From NCBI RefSeq assembly GCF_945952365.1, contig NZ_CAMFHX010000020.1, positions 1-41,592 on the forward strand: 41,592 bases of DNA. Direction: 5' to 3'. The translations under genes and the position numbers were made by a program. Positions 31,540-40,500 of this stretch are shown here, piece after piece. The notes beneath the pieces are model-generated. The model made no database searches. It had not been told where the DNA came from and was given only the letters and a program-made list of their open reading frames with translations. The DNA comes from an uncultured Cetobacterium sp. (GTDB lineage: Bacteria > Fusobacteriota > Fusobacteriia > Fusobacteriales > Fusobacteriaceae). Positions within the stretch are counted from its first letter, which is position 1. Every line of letters starts with the position of its first letter.

Positions 31540-32666
31540 TAATATTCCTCCCCTTTTCTTTTTATTAATAATATTGATACAACTGCGGTTACAGGTACAG
31601 TTGCTATTATTCCTATACTTCCTGCTAATGCATTGACAATCTCTATAGCTATAGCTGGTATATTGATAAACTGCTGATAGACCATTCCATATCCCCATAT
31701 CATCATCATAAGTGGTAACGAACCACCTGCAAAAGCTAAAATTAAAGTGTTAATCATAGTTCCAACAATATCTTTTCCAATCTCCATAGCCGATTGGAAC
31801 AACTCTTTCCTTGTTAAGCTGCTTTTATGCTGATAAATCTCATTCACTGAAGAGGAAATAGACATAGCCACATCCATAACAGCTCCTAAAGAGGCAATCA
31901 ATATTGAAACAAATAGTAATCCCTCTATCTGCAATCTAAAATCTCTAGTTATATATAATAGTTGCTGTCCTTCTGATAAATTTAGCCCACTCAGTTTCAT
32001 AATTTTTCCAAAACCAAAAGATATAAGACCGGCTATTGTTATTCCACATATTGTTCCTATTATAGCAGAATATGTTTTTCTATCATAGCCCCCTATCAGT
32101 AAAAAACTTACAACAATTATAATTGAAGAAAGCAGTATCGATGTAGAAATCGGGTCTACTCCTTTAAATAGCAGTGGTAACAGTACATAGATTATAACTG
32201 AGCCTGTAAATGCCAACGCTAAAAGAGATTTTACTCCCTTCATCTTTCCTAACAATACAACAGCTCCTATAAAAATAGCTCCTAAAAGATATATTGATCT
32301 ATCTCTTCTTAAATTATAGAGCCAGACTGTAGGCTTAGCGCCCTCTTCTTTCACTGTAAATATCGCCTTCAAACCTTGATCTGCATAAACATTATGCAAA
32401 GCACTCAAAGAGTTATAAACTACAAACTCCTCATTTTTATACTTTCCTTCAAGAATTCTAACTTCTAAAGTTTGACTTCCTCTAAACTTTCCTGCCACAA
32501 CAGGATCTTTCATTAAATCCTCTTTTAAAACTTTTATAACCTCTCCTTGGACAAACTCTTGTGGGAATCTAGCCTTCCCTTTTAAACCTTGACTTAATTT
32601 TGGTGAGTATGTTGCCATCATAAAAATAGAGATTATAACTAATACTGGTAATAATATCTTCTTCAT
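31539..32666 (-). CDS. YibE/F-family membrane protein
   Basis: This inner-membrane protein of 375 residues has about seven to eight transmembrane helices. After an N-terminal signal-like helix comes an extracytosolic part of about 100 residues (QGEVIKVLKEDL ... QTLEVRILEGKYKNEEFVVYN), which is typical of YibE/F. The membrane core contains the family's SILIASLGAVMDVAMSISSSVNE and LAFAGGSLPLMMMIWGYGM. The function is not established; a transport role is often assumed. GAGGTTGGA precedes the ATG. It overlaps the nucleotidase gene by one base, so a role tied to nucleotides or phosphate outside the cell is an inference. Confidence 0.88.
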   Translation of the reverse strand: MKKILLPVLVIISIFMMATYSPKLSQGLKGKARFPQEFVQGEVIKVLKEDLMKDPVVAGKFRGSQTLEVRILEGKYKNEEFVVYNSLSALHNVYADQGLKAIFTVKEEGAKPTVWLYNLRRDRSIYLLGAIFIGAVVLLGKMKGVKSLLALAFTGSVIIYVLLPLLFKGVDPISTSILLSSIIIVVSFLLIGGYDRKTYSAIIGTICGITIAGLISFGFGKIMKLSGLNLSEGQQLLYITRDFRLQIEGLLFVSILIASLGAVMDVAMSISSSVNEIYQHKSSLTRKELFQSAMEIGKDIVGTMINTLILAFAGGSLPLMMMIWGYGMVYQQFINIPAIAIEIVNALAGSIGIIATVPVTAVVSILLIKRKGEEY

Positions 32667-32705
32667 TCCAACCTCTTGTTCTATTAAAAGTTATTTTGCT
32701 TAAAA

Positions 32706-32714
32706 ATTATAACA
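32706..32714 (-). promoter_or_regulatory. extended -10 element for the YibE/F operon
   Basis: The minus strand reads TGTTATAAT: a perfect TATAAT (32706-32711) with TG one base upstream, 39 bases above the YibE/F start. The -35 region is unclear. Confidence 0.45.
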
Positions 32715-32742
32715 TTTTTTTTTAAAAAAATCTCTTTTTTGT

Positions 32743-32771
32743 TTGACTATTCAGTATTTTTTTTGTATTAT
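32743..32771 (+). promoter_or_regulatory. sigma-70 promoter of a 49-codon gene
   Basis: TTGACT (32743-32748) and TATTAT (32766-32771) are spaced by 17 bases, the same boxes as at the DUF4402 unit (6252-6280). It lies back to back with the YibE/F promoter. Confidence 0.75.
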
Positions 32772-32814
32772 TATATTGTGATGAAAAACTTTTTTAGTGA
32801 GGTGTAAAAATATA

Positions 32815-32964
32815 ATGCCAGAAAAAAACATAAAAGAATTGCTAAAAGGTAAAACAATTGACGAACTACTAGATTTGATAATTTTAGGATTAGAAGCTAC
32901 TGATATAAATGATAGTGTTATTCACACTTTCAAAGATGGAAATAAAAAAGTGGAAATAGCTTAA
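32815..32964 (+). CDS. Hypothetical 49-residue protein
   Basis: This small gene has a full set of signals: promoter at 32743-32771, a GAGGTG ribosome site 11 bases before the ATG, and a terminator starting at its stop. The peptide begins MPEKNIKELLKGKTIDEL and has the hydrophobic stretch LLDLIILGLEATDI followed by a polar tail FKDGNKKVEIA. The profile suits a small amphipathic soluble protein more than a membrane one. I do not recognise a family. Confidence 0.65.
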   Translation: MPEKNIKELLKGKTIDELLDLIILGLEATDINDSVIHTFKDGNKKVEIA

Positions 32965-32995
32965 CTCTCTGGATATATTCAGAGAGTTTTTTTTT
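32963..32995 (+). terminator. intrinsic terminator of the 49-codon gene
   Basis: AACTCTCTG / CAGAGAGTT with an 8-base loop is followed by nine or more T. The stem begins at the stop codon. Confidence 0.9.
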
Positions 32996-33013
32996 ATTTT
33001 TCTAAATTTACTC

Positions 33014-33042
33014 TTGATTATTCAGATTTTATGAGCTATATA
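33014..33042 (+). promoter_or_regulatory. sigma-70 promoter of the HutD/Ves gene
   Basis: TTGATT (33014-33019) and TATATA (33037-33042) have a 17-base spacer, about 40 bases before the ATG at 33085. Confidence 0.65.
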
Positions 33043-33084
33043 AAAGTAGTGATATTAACTTCAAGAATACGGAGGAGAAATACT

Positions 33085-33645
33085 ATGGATTATAAAATTA
33101 TTAGAAAAGAAAATGTAAAAGAATCTTCATGGGCTGGTGGAATTTCTAAAGAGTTATATATATTCCCTGATGGTTCGACTTTAAACAACCCTTTTAACTT
33201 TAGAGTTTCAACTGCTACAATAAATCCAGGCGTGTATAAATTCACCACTTTCAACTCGTATAAAAGGCTTTTAATTCTTTTAAAAGGTTCTATAAAGTTA
33301 GAGATTGATAATAATGAATACTCTTTAAATCCTATGTCTCATATTTTTTTCTCAGGCGACAGTATAACTAAAAGTACAACCGAAGAAAACAGTGAAGATT
33401 TTAACCTTATCTTTAAAGATGATGTTGAATTATTAACTTTCCATATTACTGATAGCAATCTTTCAGGAGAGATTTTGTCCAATAAAGCTATCAATATTTT
33501 TTATAATTTAGAAAACAATAAACACGTAAATATAAATAACAACGAATATCTTTTAGAAGTTGGTGACACGATTATCATCTGTGGAAATAACTTTAATATA
33601 GAAGGAAAAGGTTCAGGAATTTTAATATCTTTATATATAAAGTAA
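33085..33645 (+). CDS. HutD/Ves family cupin-like protein
   Basis: This 186-residue protein belongs to the HutD/Ves family of bicupin-fold proteins. The signature start is present: ESSWAGGISKELYIFPDG (W-x-GG-x-x-x-EL), followed by FRVSTATINPGVYKFTTF and KRLLILLKGSIKLEI. HutD is tied to histidine-use genes in some bacteria and Ves to cold or stress response in E. coli, but the molecular role is not settled. No hut genes are next to it here. The ATG at 33085 follows GGAGGAGAAATACT; an in-frame ATG at 33031 lies inside the predicted promoter and was rejected. Confidence 0.82.
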   Translation: MDYKIIRKENVKESSWAGGISKELYIFPDGSTLNNPFNFRVSTATINPGVYKFTTFNSYKRLLILLKGSIKLEIDNNEYSLNPMSHIFFSGDSITKSTTEENSEDFNLIFKDDVELLTFHITDSNLSGEILSNKAINIFYNLENNKHVNINNNEYLLEVGDTIIICGNNFNIEGKGSGILISLYIK

Positions 33646-33676
33646 AAACGCAGCCAATTTAAGGCTGCGTTTTATT
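33645..33676. terminator. bidirectional intrinsic terminator
   Basis: AAAACGCAGCC pairs with GGCTGCGTTTT around AATTTAA. The minus strand also ends in TTTTTAC. It serves the HutD/Ves gene and the small peptide unit on the other strand. Confidence 0.9.
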
Positions 33677-33744
33677 TAAGTATACATTCTCATTAGAATT
33701 GCTGTTGCTAAAACCAACATAGTCATAGTTACTTTTTCTTGCAT
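33676..33744 (-). CDS. Possible 22-residue hydrophobic peptide (or small RNA)
   Basis: A tiny frame starts at ATG 33744 on the minus strand. It has five polar residues (MQEKV) and then a hydrophobic stretch TMTMLVLATAILM ending in RMYT. It lies in its own transcription unit with a promoter at 33789-33817 and a terminator at its stop. AGGAAGG is 13 bases before the ATG, somewhat far. Size and hydrophobicity are like type I toxins or small membrane peptides, but no family is recognised, and the unit could be a plain small RNA of about 130 bases. Confidence 0.4.
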   Translation of the reverse strand: MQEKVTMTMLVLATAILMRMYT

Positions 33745-33788
33745 CTACTGTACCAGACCTTCCTGTTTATAATTATATTTAATATATA

Positions 33789-33817
33789 ATTATATCACCC
33801 TCCTTAAAGTTTTTCAA
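33789..33817 (-). promoter_or_regulatory. sigma-70 promoter of the tiny peptide/RNA unit
   Basis: The minus strand has TTGAAA (33812-33817) and a perfect TATAAT (33789-33794) with a 17-base spacer. The start region overlaps an 11-bp AT-only inverted repeat (TATAATTATAT / ATATAATTATA, about 33768-33794). Confidence 0.7.
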
Positions 33818-33847
33818 ATTTTTGGAGATTTTTTTACAGTTTTTTTA

Positions 33848-36800
33848 CTAGAATTTCCCAATTATATTTATGAACCATCCTTGTGTCTCATAATCTAAAT
33901 CTTTTCCACCGTTTTTATAACGCAAGTCTTTTAAATTATCATCAAACTTACTGAAGTTATACCCCACTCCAACTTGCATATTTTCATTTATATCTCTATA
34001 AACTCCAACCTGAGCACCATGCTTAACTTCATCTGTTTTTCTACTTTCTAATATATGATATTCTGCAAAAACATCCCATCTGTATATTATTTCATATGTC
34101 ATTCTCATCGAATACATATTTATTGTATTACTATGCCAATCTCCTCCAGAAACTAATCTTACTTTATCCTGTCTTATTGCATATTTTCCTGCCACAGTTA
34201 ATCTCTGAGTCCAATCATAAATAGCTTCTACTGTATATAAGTGAGCTTTAAAATTAAAGTCTGTTGAATCTCCTACAGTTCCAGATCCGTTTGTATCATA
34301 GATATAGTTCCATCTTGATATTAAATTTAACCTATCATTAAATACTGGTCTATAACCAAACCCTAACCCTAACTCGTAGAACTTATCATCACCATCAAAA
34401 GTTCTAGATAAGTACTCATTATTATCTTTCTTCAAAGTATAGCTATCACCATCTATTGAAACATAGTTAGCTTCTCCAAATATTGTATACTCTGGAGTTG
34501 GTTTCCATTTTGCGTTATTAATAAATGCCCAACTAGAAGATGACCTAGCTCCTGAATCTCTACCATACTCAAGTCTATGCTTTGAATATAGCTCTTCAGT
34601 TTCATATCTCAAGCTAGTTCCTAAATTATTTCTAGTTACTTTTCCATCTTCAATATCCACATCTCCTCTTTCATATAAGAATCCTAAGAAAATATTTTTT
34701 TCATATTCATAATCAACACCATAACCTTGCAACAATCCTTTTTCTGAATAATTTTTCATTATACTATTCTCTTGGAAAAGAGTTACTCTATCACTGTATA
34801 GGAATCTTTGTCCTATTGTTAAATCTTTAGTTGTATCATCTTCATTTTCATGTGTATAACCTGCATATATCTCATAATCAGGACTATACTTATAACCTAT
34901 AGTTACCTCTGCTGCTTCTCCTCTATTTCCGGTAGTTAAAGCACCTCCAAGTTCTAATTTCTCTGTAGGTGTATATTTTCCTCCAACGGTTATAGAATTA
35001 TTTGGTGCATACCCTTTGTCTCGCCAAACAGAAGATTGTAATTTTAAATATCCGTCTAGCTCTTCATTAAATTTATACCCAACTCTTGTACCTAAAAGAA
35101 CAGCCTCACCGTTATCTAAATCTTCACTGTTTAATGTTACTAATTCTGACTCATCCTCTTTTTCTTCTACATACTTAACTTCAAATCCAATATCTAATTT
35201 TTCTGTCACTTCTCTATTTATTCCTAAAGAAATCTCCTTTTGCTCTTGGAAACCTTCTTTTTTTCCGAGATCATCAAAATCAGTTTCTTTATATTTTGTA
35301 GCTTCTGTAAAGAGTAGAGTTTTCTCATTAATTTTATGCTCTGCTCTAAAACCAATCTCCTCTTTTTCTAAACCACTAGCCTCTGACGCTGTTGAGAATT
35401 CCTTATCTTTTCTAGAATACCAAAAAAGTAAATTGTCATCTAAATTAAACTTTTCACTATAATCACTTGGTGCTAAACTTGCCTCAATATAATAGGCTTG
35501 ACCTTTTCCATTTTCATTTATTATTGGTTGCTGAATAAAATCATAACCACCATTATATGAAAACCAATTTGAATCTTTAGTTAGCTGATTTCCTTCACTT
35601 TCCGAATATTCTCCTTTAATATACGTTCCATTAGATTTTTTCAGTGTTAAATCTGCACTTTTCAATTCATAGTCTGCTAATGAACCTTTTCTATTTTCTT
35701 TAACATAAGTTCCACCAACACCTATATTATCAGTTAGCCAAGTTTTACCTCTTCCACCTGCTGTTAAATTTGAAATATTATCTGCTGAAGAATAGAATTC
35801 ATAATCCGCTATTAAATAAATATTTTTTTCTCCTGATGGAGTATTTTTTACTATATCTGTATTTTTTTCTGAGAAGTAGTTTTGACTCAGAGGTTCTGAA
35901 AGAATAACTCTTCCCGACAGCTCATTTATTGTATAGTCTGCCCCTTCTGTTAGAGTTACTCTATCTAGAATTCTACCTGTTTTCTTATCTTTTATTTCTA
36001 TTGTTAACTTTGCACTTCCTATTACTATATCTCTTTCACTCAAAGCGTAAATACTTCCTCCAGTTCCCAAGAAAGAATCTCTTTTATAACTTGTGTCAGG
36101 ATTAGCTGCAAAGACTTCTATGTGGTGTTTCGATTCTCCAAATGGATTTATCTCCAAACTATTGTATTCACCTCTAGCTCCATAAAGACTACGATTATAA
36201 TTATTAAAGAATCCTGAATCTAAACCTGTTTCATAGTTCCCCCATAAAACTTGAGATTTATCCCAATCAACTCTTAAATACGCCTTACCCTCAGTTTCAA
36301 CATCATAATAACGCTCTGATTCATCTCCATAGTCAAACGGTAAATACTGTCTATCGAGCTTTCTAAAAATAGCATTTTTATCTCTCATATGGAAATCACT
36401 AAACATATTTTTTATTTCATCTTCCCAAGTATCAGCTTGAGCTGTTATTTTATACTTATCTTTTATTCCTTTATAATAAAAAGCTAGTCTTCCAGTATTA
36501 TAGTAACTCTCTCTAAAATCTGGATCATTTTGAAGAATTGAATCACTTCCAGATATTCTATTGTTCCCTAAAGTAAAGTCTGCTAAAGCTACTAAATACT
36601 CATAATCTTTAACTGTTTCTACTTCTATCGGATAGTGTTTATGCTTTCCATCCTTTTCAATTTCAAAATTATATACTTTTGAAGTTTCATCTGAAACAGT
36701 TTCATAAATAAAATCTCCTGTCGAGTCTAACTCAATATTTTGATTATCAATTTTTACTATTGATTTTGGATCAATATCCCTACCGTAGAATCTAATTTTA

Positions 36801-37564
36801 GATCCTACGATGGGTATATTTTGTAAAGCCAAATCATTTGTTCCATAGACTTTCTCTTTTATTGAGCTATCATCTTCATTTAATTTACTTATTACCATAT
36901 CATTTAAATTTAGTGTCTTTATATCTGTTTCATCATAAGTTCCATTTTCACCATAAACTCTAAGAACATAATATAGTTTATTTACATTCTTTAAGTTTTG
37001 ATTTTTTGAAACTAAACCATCCCATACTATTGGAGTATTAAAATCTATTCTCTCTCCAATTACTTTTCCTATAGGATTTCTTCTTAATACATCCCCTTCT
37101 TTATATATTAGCAGTTCATAACTTTTAATACTTTTATCATAGTTTGTATATGTATAGAAAACAACCTCTTCTTTTATATTCCCCATTCCGTCAACCAAAA
37201 CATATGGTTTCGTAAGTATATTCAATCTTGGATCTACTGCTACTGGATCTACTATACTATAGATAACACCTCTTCTATTTTCTAAAAAAGCTCTACCTTT
37301 ATATGTTAAATCCTCTGTTTCTGGTAAACGACTCTCTTTAACAAAAGGTGAATCAAGTTCCAGTTTCTGGAACTCAACACCTCTTACATTTTCTTCTGAA
37401 TCACTCCATTTTTCATTTTGTAAATTTTGAGTTGATACTGTTTCAATTATTTCATACTCTTCAAAAGAGTTTGGAGGTTCAATTACTTGAGCACTTGCTG
37501 TTGTTATTATAAGTCCTAGTAAAATCAAACATATACTCCAATTACTTTGTAAGTGATTACTCAT
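33848..37564 (-). CDS. Large outer-membrane beta-barrel protein of a DUF11-associated operon
   Basis: This 1238-residue exported protein has a signal peptide ending TTASA|QV. About 350 residues of periplasmic strand-rich domains follow (one with KSYELLIYKEGDV ... TPIVWDG like a FlgD/Ig-type fold). The middle region contains YDVETEGKAYLRVDWDKSQ, NRSLYGARGEYNS, GTGGSIYALSERDIVIGS and GRVILSEPLSQNYFS. From about residue 590 to the end it is a succession of amphipathic strands with many aromatic girdle residues (YKYSPDYEIYAGYTHE, GVGYNFSKF), ending in a terminal Phe (FINIIGKF), the usual outer-membrane insertion signal. This suits a barrel of very many strands. Its ATG directly follows the stop of the DUF11 gene, with AAAGGAGG inside that gene, so the two are translationally coupled. 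Its function is not known. Confidence 0.8.
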   Translation of the reverse strand: MSNHLQSNWSICLILLGLIITTASAQVIEPPNSFEEYEIIETVSTQNLQNEKWSDSEENVRGVEFQKLELDSPFVKESRLPETEDLTYKGRAFLENRRGVIYSIVDPVAVDPRLNILTKPYVLVDGMGNIKEEVVFYTYTNYDKSIKSYELLIYKEGDVLRRNPIGKVIGERIDFNTPIVWDGLVSKNQNLKNVNKLYYVLRVYGENGTYDETDIKTLNLNDMVISKLNEDDSSIKEKVYGTNDLALQNIPIVGSKIRFYGRDIDPKSIVKIDNQNIELDSTGDFIYETVSDETSKVYNFEIEKDGKHKHYPIEVETVKDYEYLVALADFTLGNNRISGSDSILQNDPDFRESYYNTGRLAFYYKGIKDKYKITAQADTWEDEIKNMFSDFHMRDKNAIFRKLDRQYLPFDYGDESERYYDVETEGKAYLRVDWDKSQVLWGNYETGLDSGFFNNYNRSLYGARGEYNSLEINPFGESKHHIEVFAANPDTSYKRDSFLGTGGSIYALSERDIVIGSAKLTIEIKDKKTGRILDRVTLTEGADYTINELSGRVILSEPLSQNYFSEKNTDIVKNTPSGEKNIYLIADYEFYSSADNISNLTAGGRGKTWLTDNIGVGGTYVKENRKGSLADYELKSADLTLKKSNGTYIKGEYSESEGNQLTKDSNWFSYNGGYDFIQQPIINENGKGQAYYIEASLAPSDYSEKFNLDDNLLFWYSRKDKEFSTASEASGLEKEEIGFRAEHKINEKTLLFTEATKYKETDFDDLGKKEGFQEQKEISLGINREVTEKLDIGFEVKYVEEKEDESELVTLNSEDLDNGEAVLLGTRVGYKFNEELDGYLKLQSSVWRDKGYAPNNSITVGGKYTPTEKLELGGALTTGNRGEAAEVTIGYKYSPDYEIYAGYTHENEDDTTKDLTIGQRFLYSDRVTLFQENSIMKNYSEKGLLQGYGVDYEYEKNIFLGFLYERGDVDIEDGKVTRNNLGTSLRYETEELYSKHRLEYGRDSGARSSSSWAFINNAKWKPTPEYTIFGEANYVSIDGDSYTLKKDNNEYLSRTFDGDDKFYELGLGFGYRPVFNDRLNLISRWNYIYDTNGSGTVGDSTDFNFKAHLYTVEAIYDWTQRLTVAGKYAIRQDKVRLVSGGDWHSNTINMYSMRMTYEIIYRWDVFAEYHILESRKTDEVKHGAQVGVYRDINENMQVGVGYNFSKFDDNLKDLRYKNGGKDLDYETQGWFINIIGKF

Positions 37565-40500
37565 CTATATCGCCTCCTTTTTGCTTTGAATAAATTGAAC
37601 TTTTACTTTTTCATCACTCAAATACTCTTTTAAAGCTTTCAACAACTCTTGTTTTCTCTTTTCATCTAACTCTTTATTATCGCTTCTATTTAATTCAACT
37701 AATAAATGATCTTTAGATTTTAACTTTTTCATAATTTCACTAAAAACATCTTTATAGACAACAGGCTTTATTTCTGACGAATTTTCATAGAATAAGATTC
37801 CTGGGAAAACTCTAACTCTCAGTAATTTTGTTCCATCCTGTTTTGTTTCGTAAGTTGTTCTAGGTAAAACTACTCCAAAGTTATATTTGATCATCGTTGT
37901 TCCCAATCTTTGAACTTTTGGATTTTCTGTTGTAAATATGCTTCCGATAGGTAATGTTGTTGCATCAACTTTTAAAATATAATTTTTACCTTTTTTATCA
38001 GAAACTTCCGGTATATGGAATCTTCCATATTGATCTGTTATTATTACCAATCCTTCAACATTAGCAACTCTTACTCCTGGAATCCCCTCCTCTATTAATC
38101 CTGTGTTTATTATAGTTATCTTTTGATAATATTTAATTTTATTATCTCTATTTTTATTAGTAGCTTTTTTAAGTATTTGTCTTCTTAAGACGATATTTTG
38201 CGATACCATACCTTTAGCTTTTAAGCCCGTATGATTAGTTATAACTCTATTATCTTTTGTTAGAGTTATATCTGTTCCTTCTGCTGTGGTAACTCTAATA
38301 TCTCCTAAGTTTGAAACATCATTTAATCCTGTGTAAATTTCAACTTTGCTCTTCTCTAAATCTTCTCTTTCACTCATTCTACCATGTAGAATCTCTTTTA
38401 ACTTTATTCCTCTTTCTAAAGGAACACTCTGGTCTTTAATAGCTTTTGTAATCCCATCAACTATATAGTATGTGCTATTTGGAACATATAAATTTTCTGG
38501 AATATCTTGTTTTATTGATATACCTGTTGCTCTATTGTCATCTTGAATTCCGTCTCCATCTCTATCATGGAATACTTTTCCAATTACAGTTGTTGTTTCA
38601 AACAATGGATCTTCAACTACATCAACTTCTGCTGCATCTTCGTTTGAAACTGGTTTTCCTGATGTATTCGTTACAACTGCTACGTTTTTATAAGTTCCTC
38701 TTACCACTCCAATCGATACTTTTGTTAAATAAACCACTTCAATTTGTTCTTTACTTTCTAAATCGAATGGTCCAATAACAATTGTATTTCCTTCGTAAGT
38801 AACATCAATAGTTCCAACTTTCTCTCCATTTTTGATTATTCCTAAAGAATCCTCAATATATTTGAATCCAGCTGGCGGTGTATCTTTTATGTAAAGATTT
38901 TTAATCGGCTGACTTTCGTTATTTGTAATTACTAAACTATAAGGTACAAATTTACCGATTGATGTTTCTTTTACTCCTGCCTCTTTATCTATTGATACTA
39001 AAGGTTTTTTAACTTTTACCTCTGCTTCTGCTTCTATTTCAGGTAATCCAACAATAGCTACTTTAGCTATATTTCTAACTTTTTGTACATTTAAATCTAA
39101 TGATGTTTTAGCTTTAATTGTATAAGTTAACGTTTCACCTGGAGCTATTTCTGCATCCGTAATATTTAAGTTAATATTTGGACCCGGAATAGTTCCTATT
39201 AGTGAATTAGGTCCTGCAACTCCTGTTATAGACCAACTTGTATAAGCTGGTATCTTTGATCCACTATTCGATAACTCTGTCATTTCAGATATGTTATCTA
39301 TTACAGTGAAGTTTAATGCTCTTGTCGATCCACTATTCTTAACTTTTATAATGTACTCTACCTCTTCACCTAATAAAACTTGGTCTTGAGTTGCTACTTT
39401 CGTTAGTTCTAGTTGCATAGCTTTTCCAACTACATCGGCGATATCACTTACAGGTATATCTAAATCATATCCACCATCATTTTGTTGATCATAATTTGCT
39501 GATGCTGTATTCGTTATTTTTTCACCACTTTTTAACGAAACATTATTTTTTACAGTTGCTTTTATTTTTACTACCGCTTCTGTATTTATTCTTGATATTT
39601 TGATTTCAGAAGTTGAACCATTTATATCTCCAGTGTAAGCTATATCACTTTCACCTTCTTTTACAGAAACTATTTTAATTGTTTCTGGATCAAATAATAC
39701 CTCTCCTAACTCATTTTTAATCTCAGAAACCTTATCAATCAACTGTACATTAAATACTATTTTGTCTGTTTTTAATTTAATTGTGTATGTTACCTCTTCG
39801 CCATTTACAATTTTATCATCAGATTCTAACTGGGTAAGTACAGTTTTTTCTATAGCTATCACTGGTTTTCTTGGAGTTGACGTCACTTCAGATTCTAAGT
39901 TTTTATCTTCTCCAAAACCATCTTGACTTAAAATTTTAGCTTTAGCTATATTTACTATACTACCAACTATCGAATCTTTAACTTGAACTTCTATTATATA
40001 AGTTATTTTTGATTTTGGTTTCATATCTAACTTATCTACTATATTTCCTTGAGCCGTTTCAATCGGTGTAACTCTTACTGAATTTTCTGGTTCAATTAAT
40101 CTAGTTATAGTCGATTCTGACTCAAACGGATAAACCATTTCTCCTAAGTTATTTAGAGATCTAATATCGTTAATTATGTCCGTACCTTCAATTCCTATTA
40201 GATTATTATCACCTAAATTTTCTAAAACTACTGTATAAACTAACTTTTCTGAAGGATTAAACTCTTTTAAATCAACTGTTTTAGTCAATGTAACTTCTGG
40301 TATTTTTGCAAATACTTTTACTTTTGTTTCAATAACCTCTTCTTTTTCCCCAACTTTAATGCTTAAAATAGCTTTATTTTCTATTATAGATACTGCTTCT
40401 GTCGACACTCTTATTTTTGCAATAAATGTAATTGTGCTTCCATTTTTTATATCTATCTCAGCTTTTAAATTTGGACTGTCTTCTAATATTGTAATTGAGT

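Noticed and set aside
35016-35462. Plus-strand frame inside the barrel gene
   Set aside because: It is a serine-rich shadow of the opposite strand with no ribosome site or family match; the same holds for the plus-strand frames at 40359-41207.
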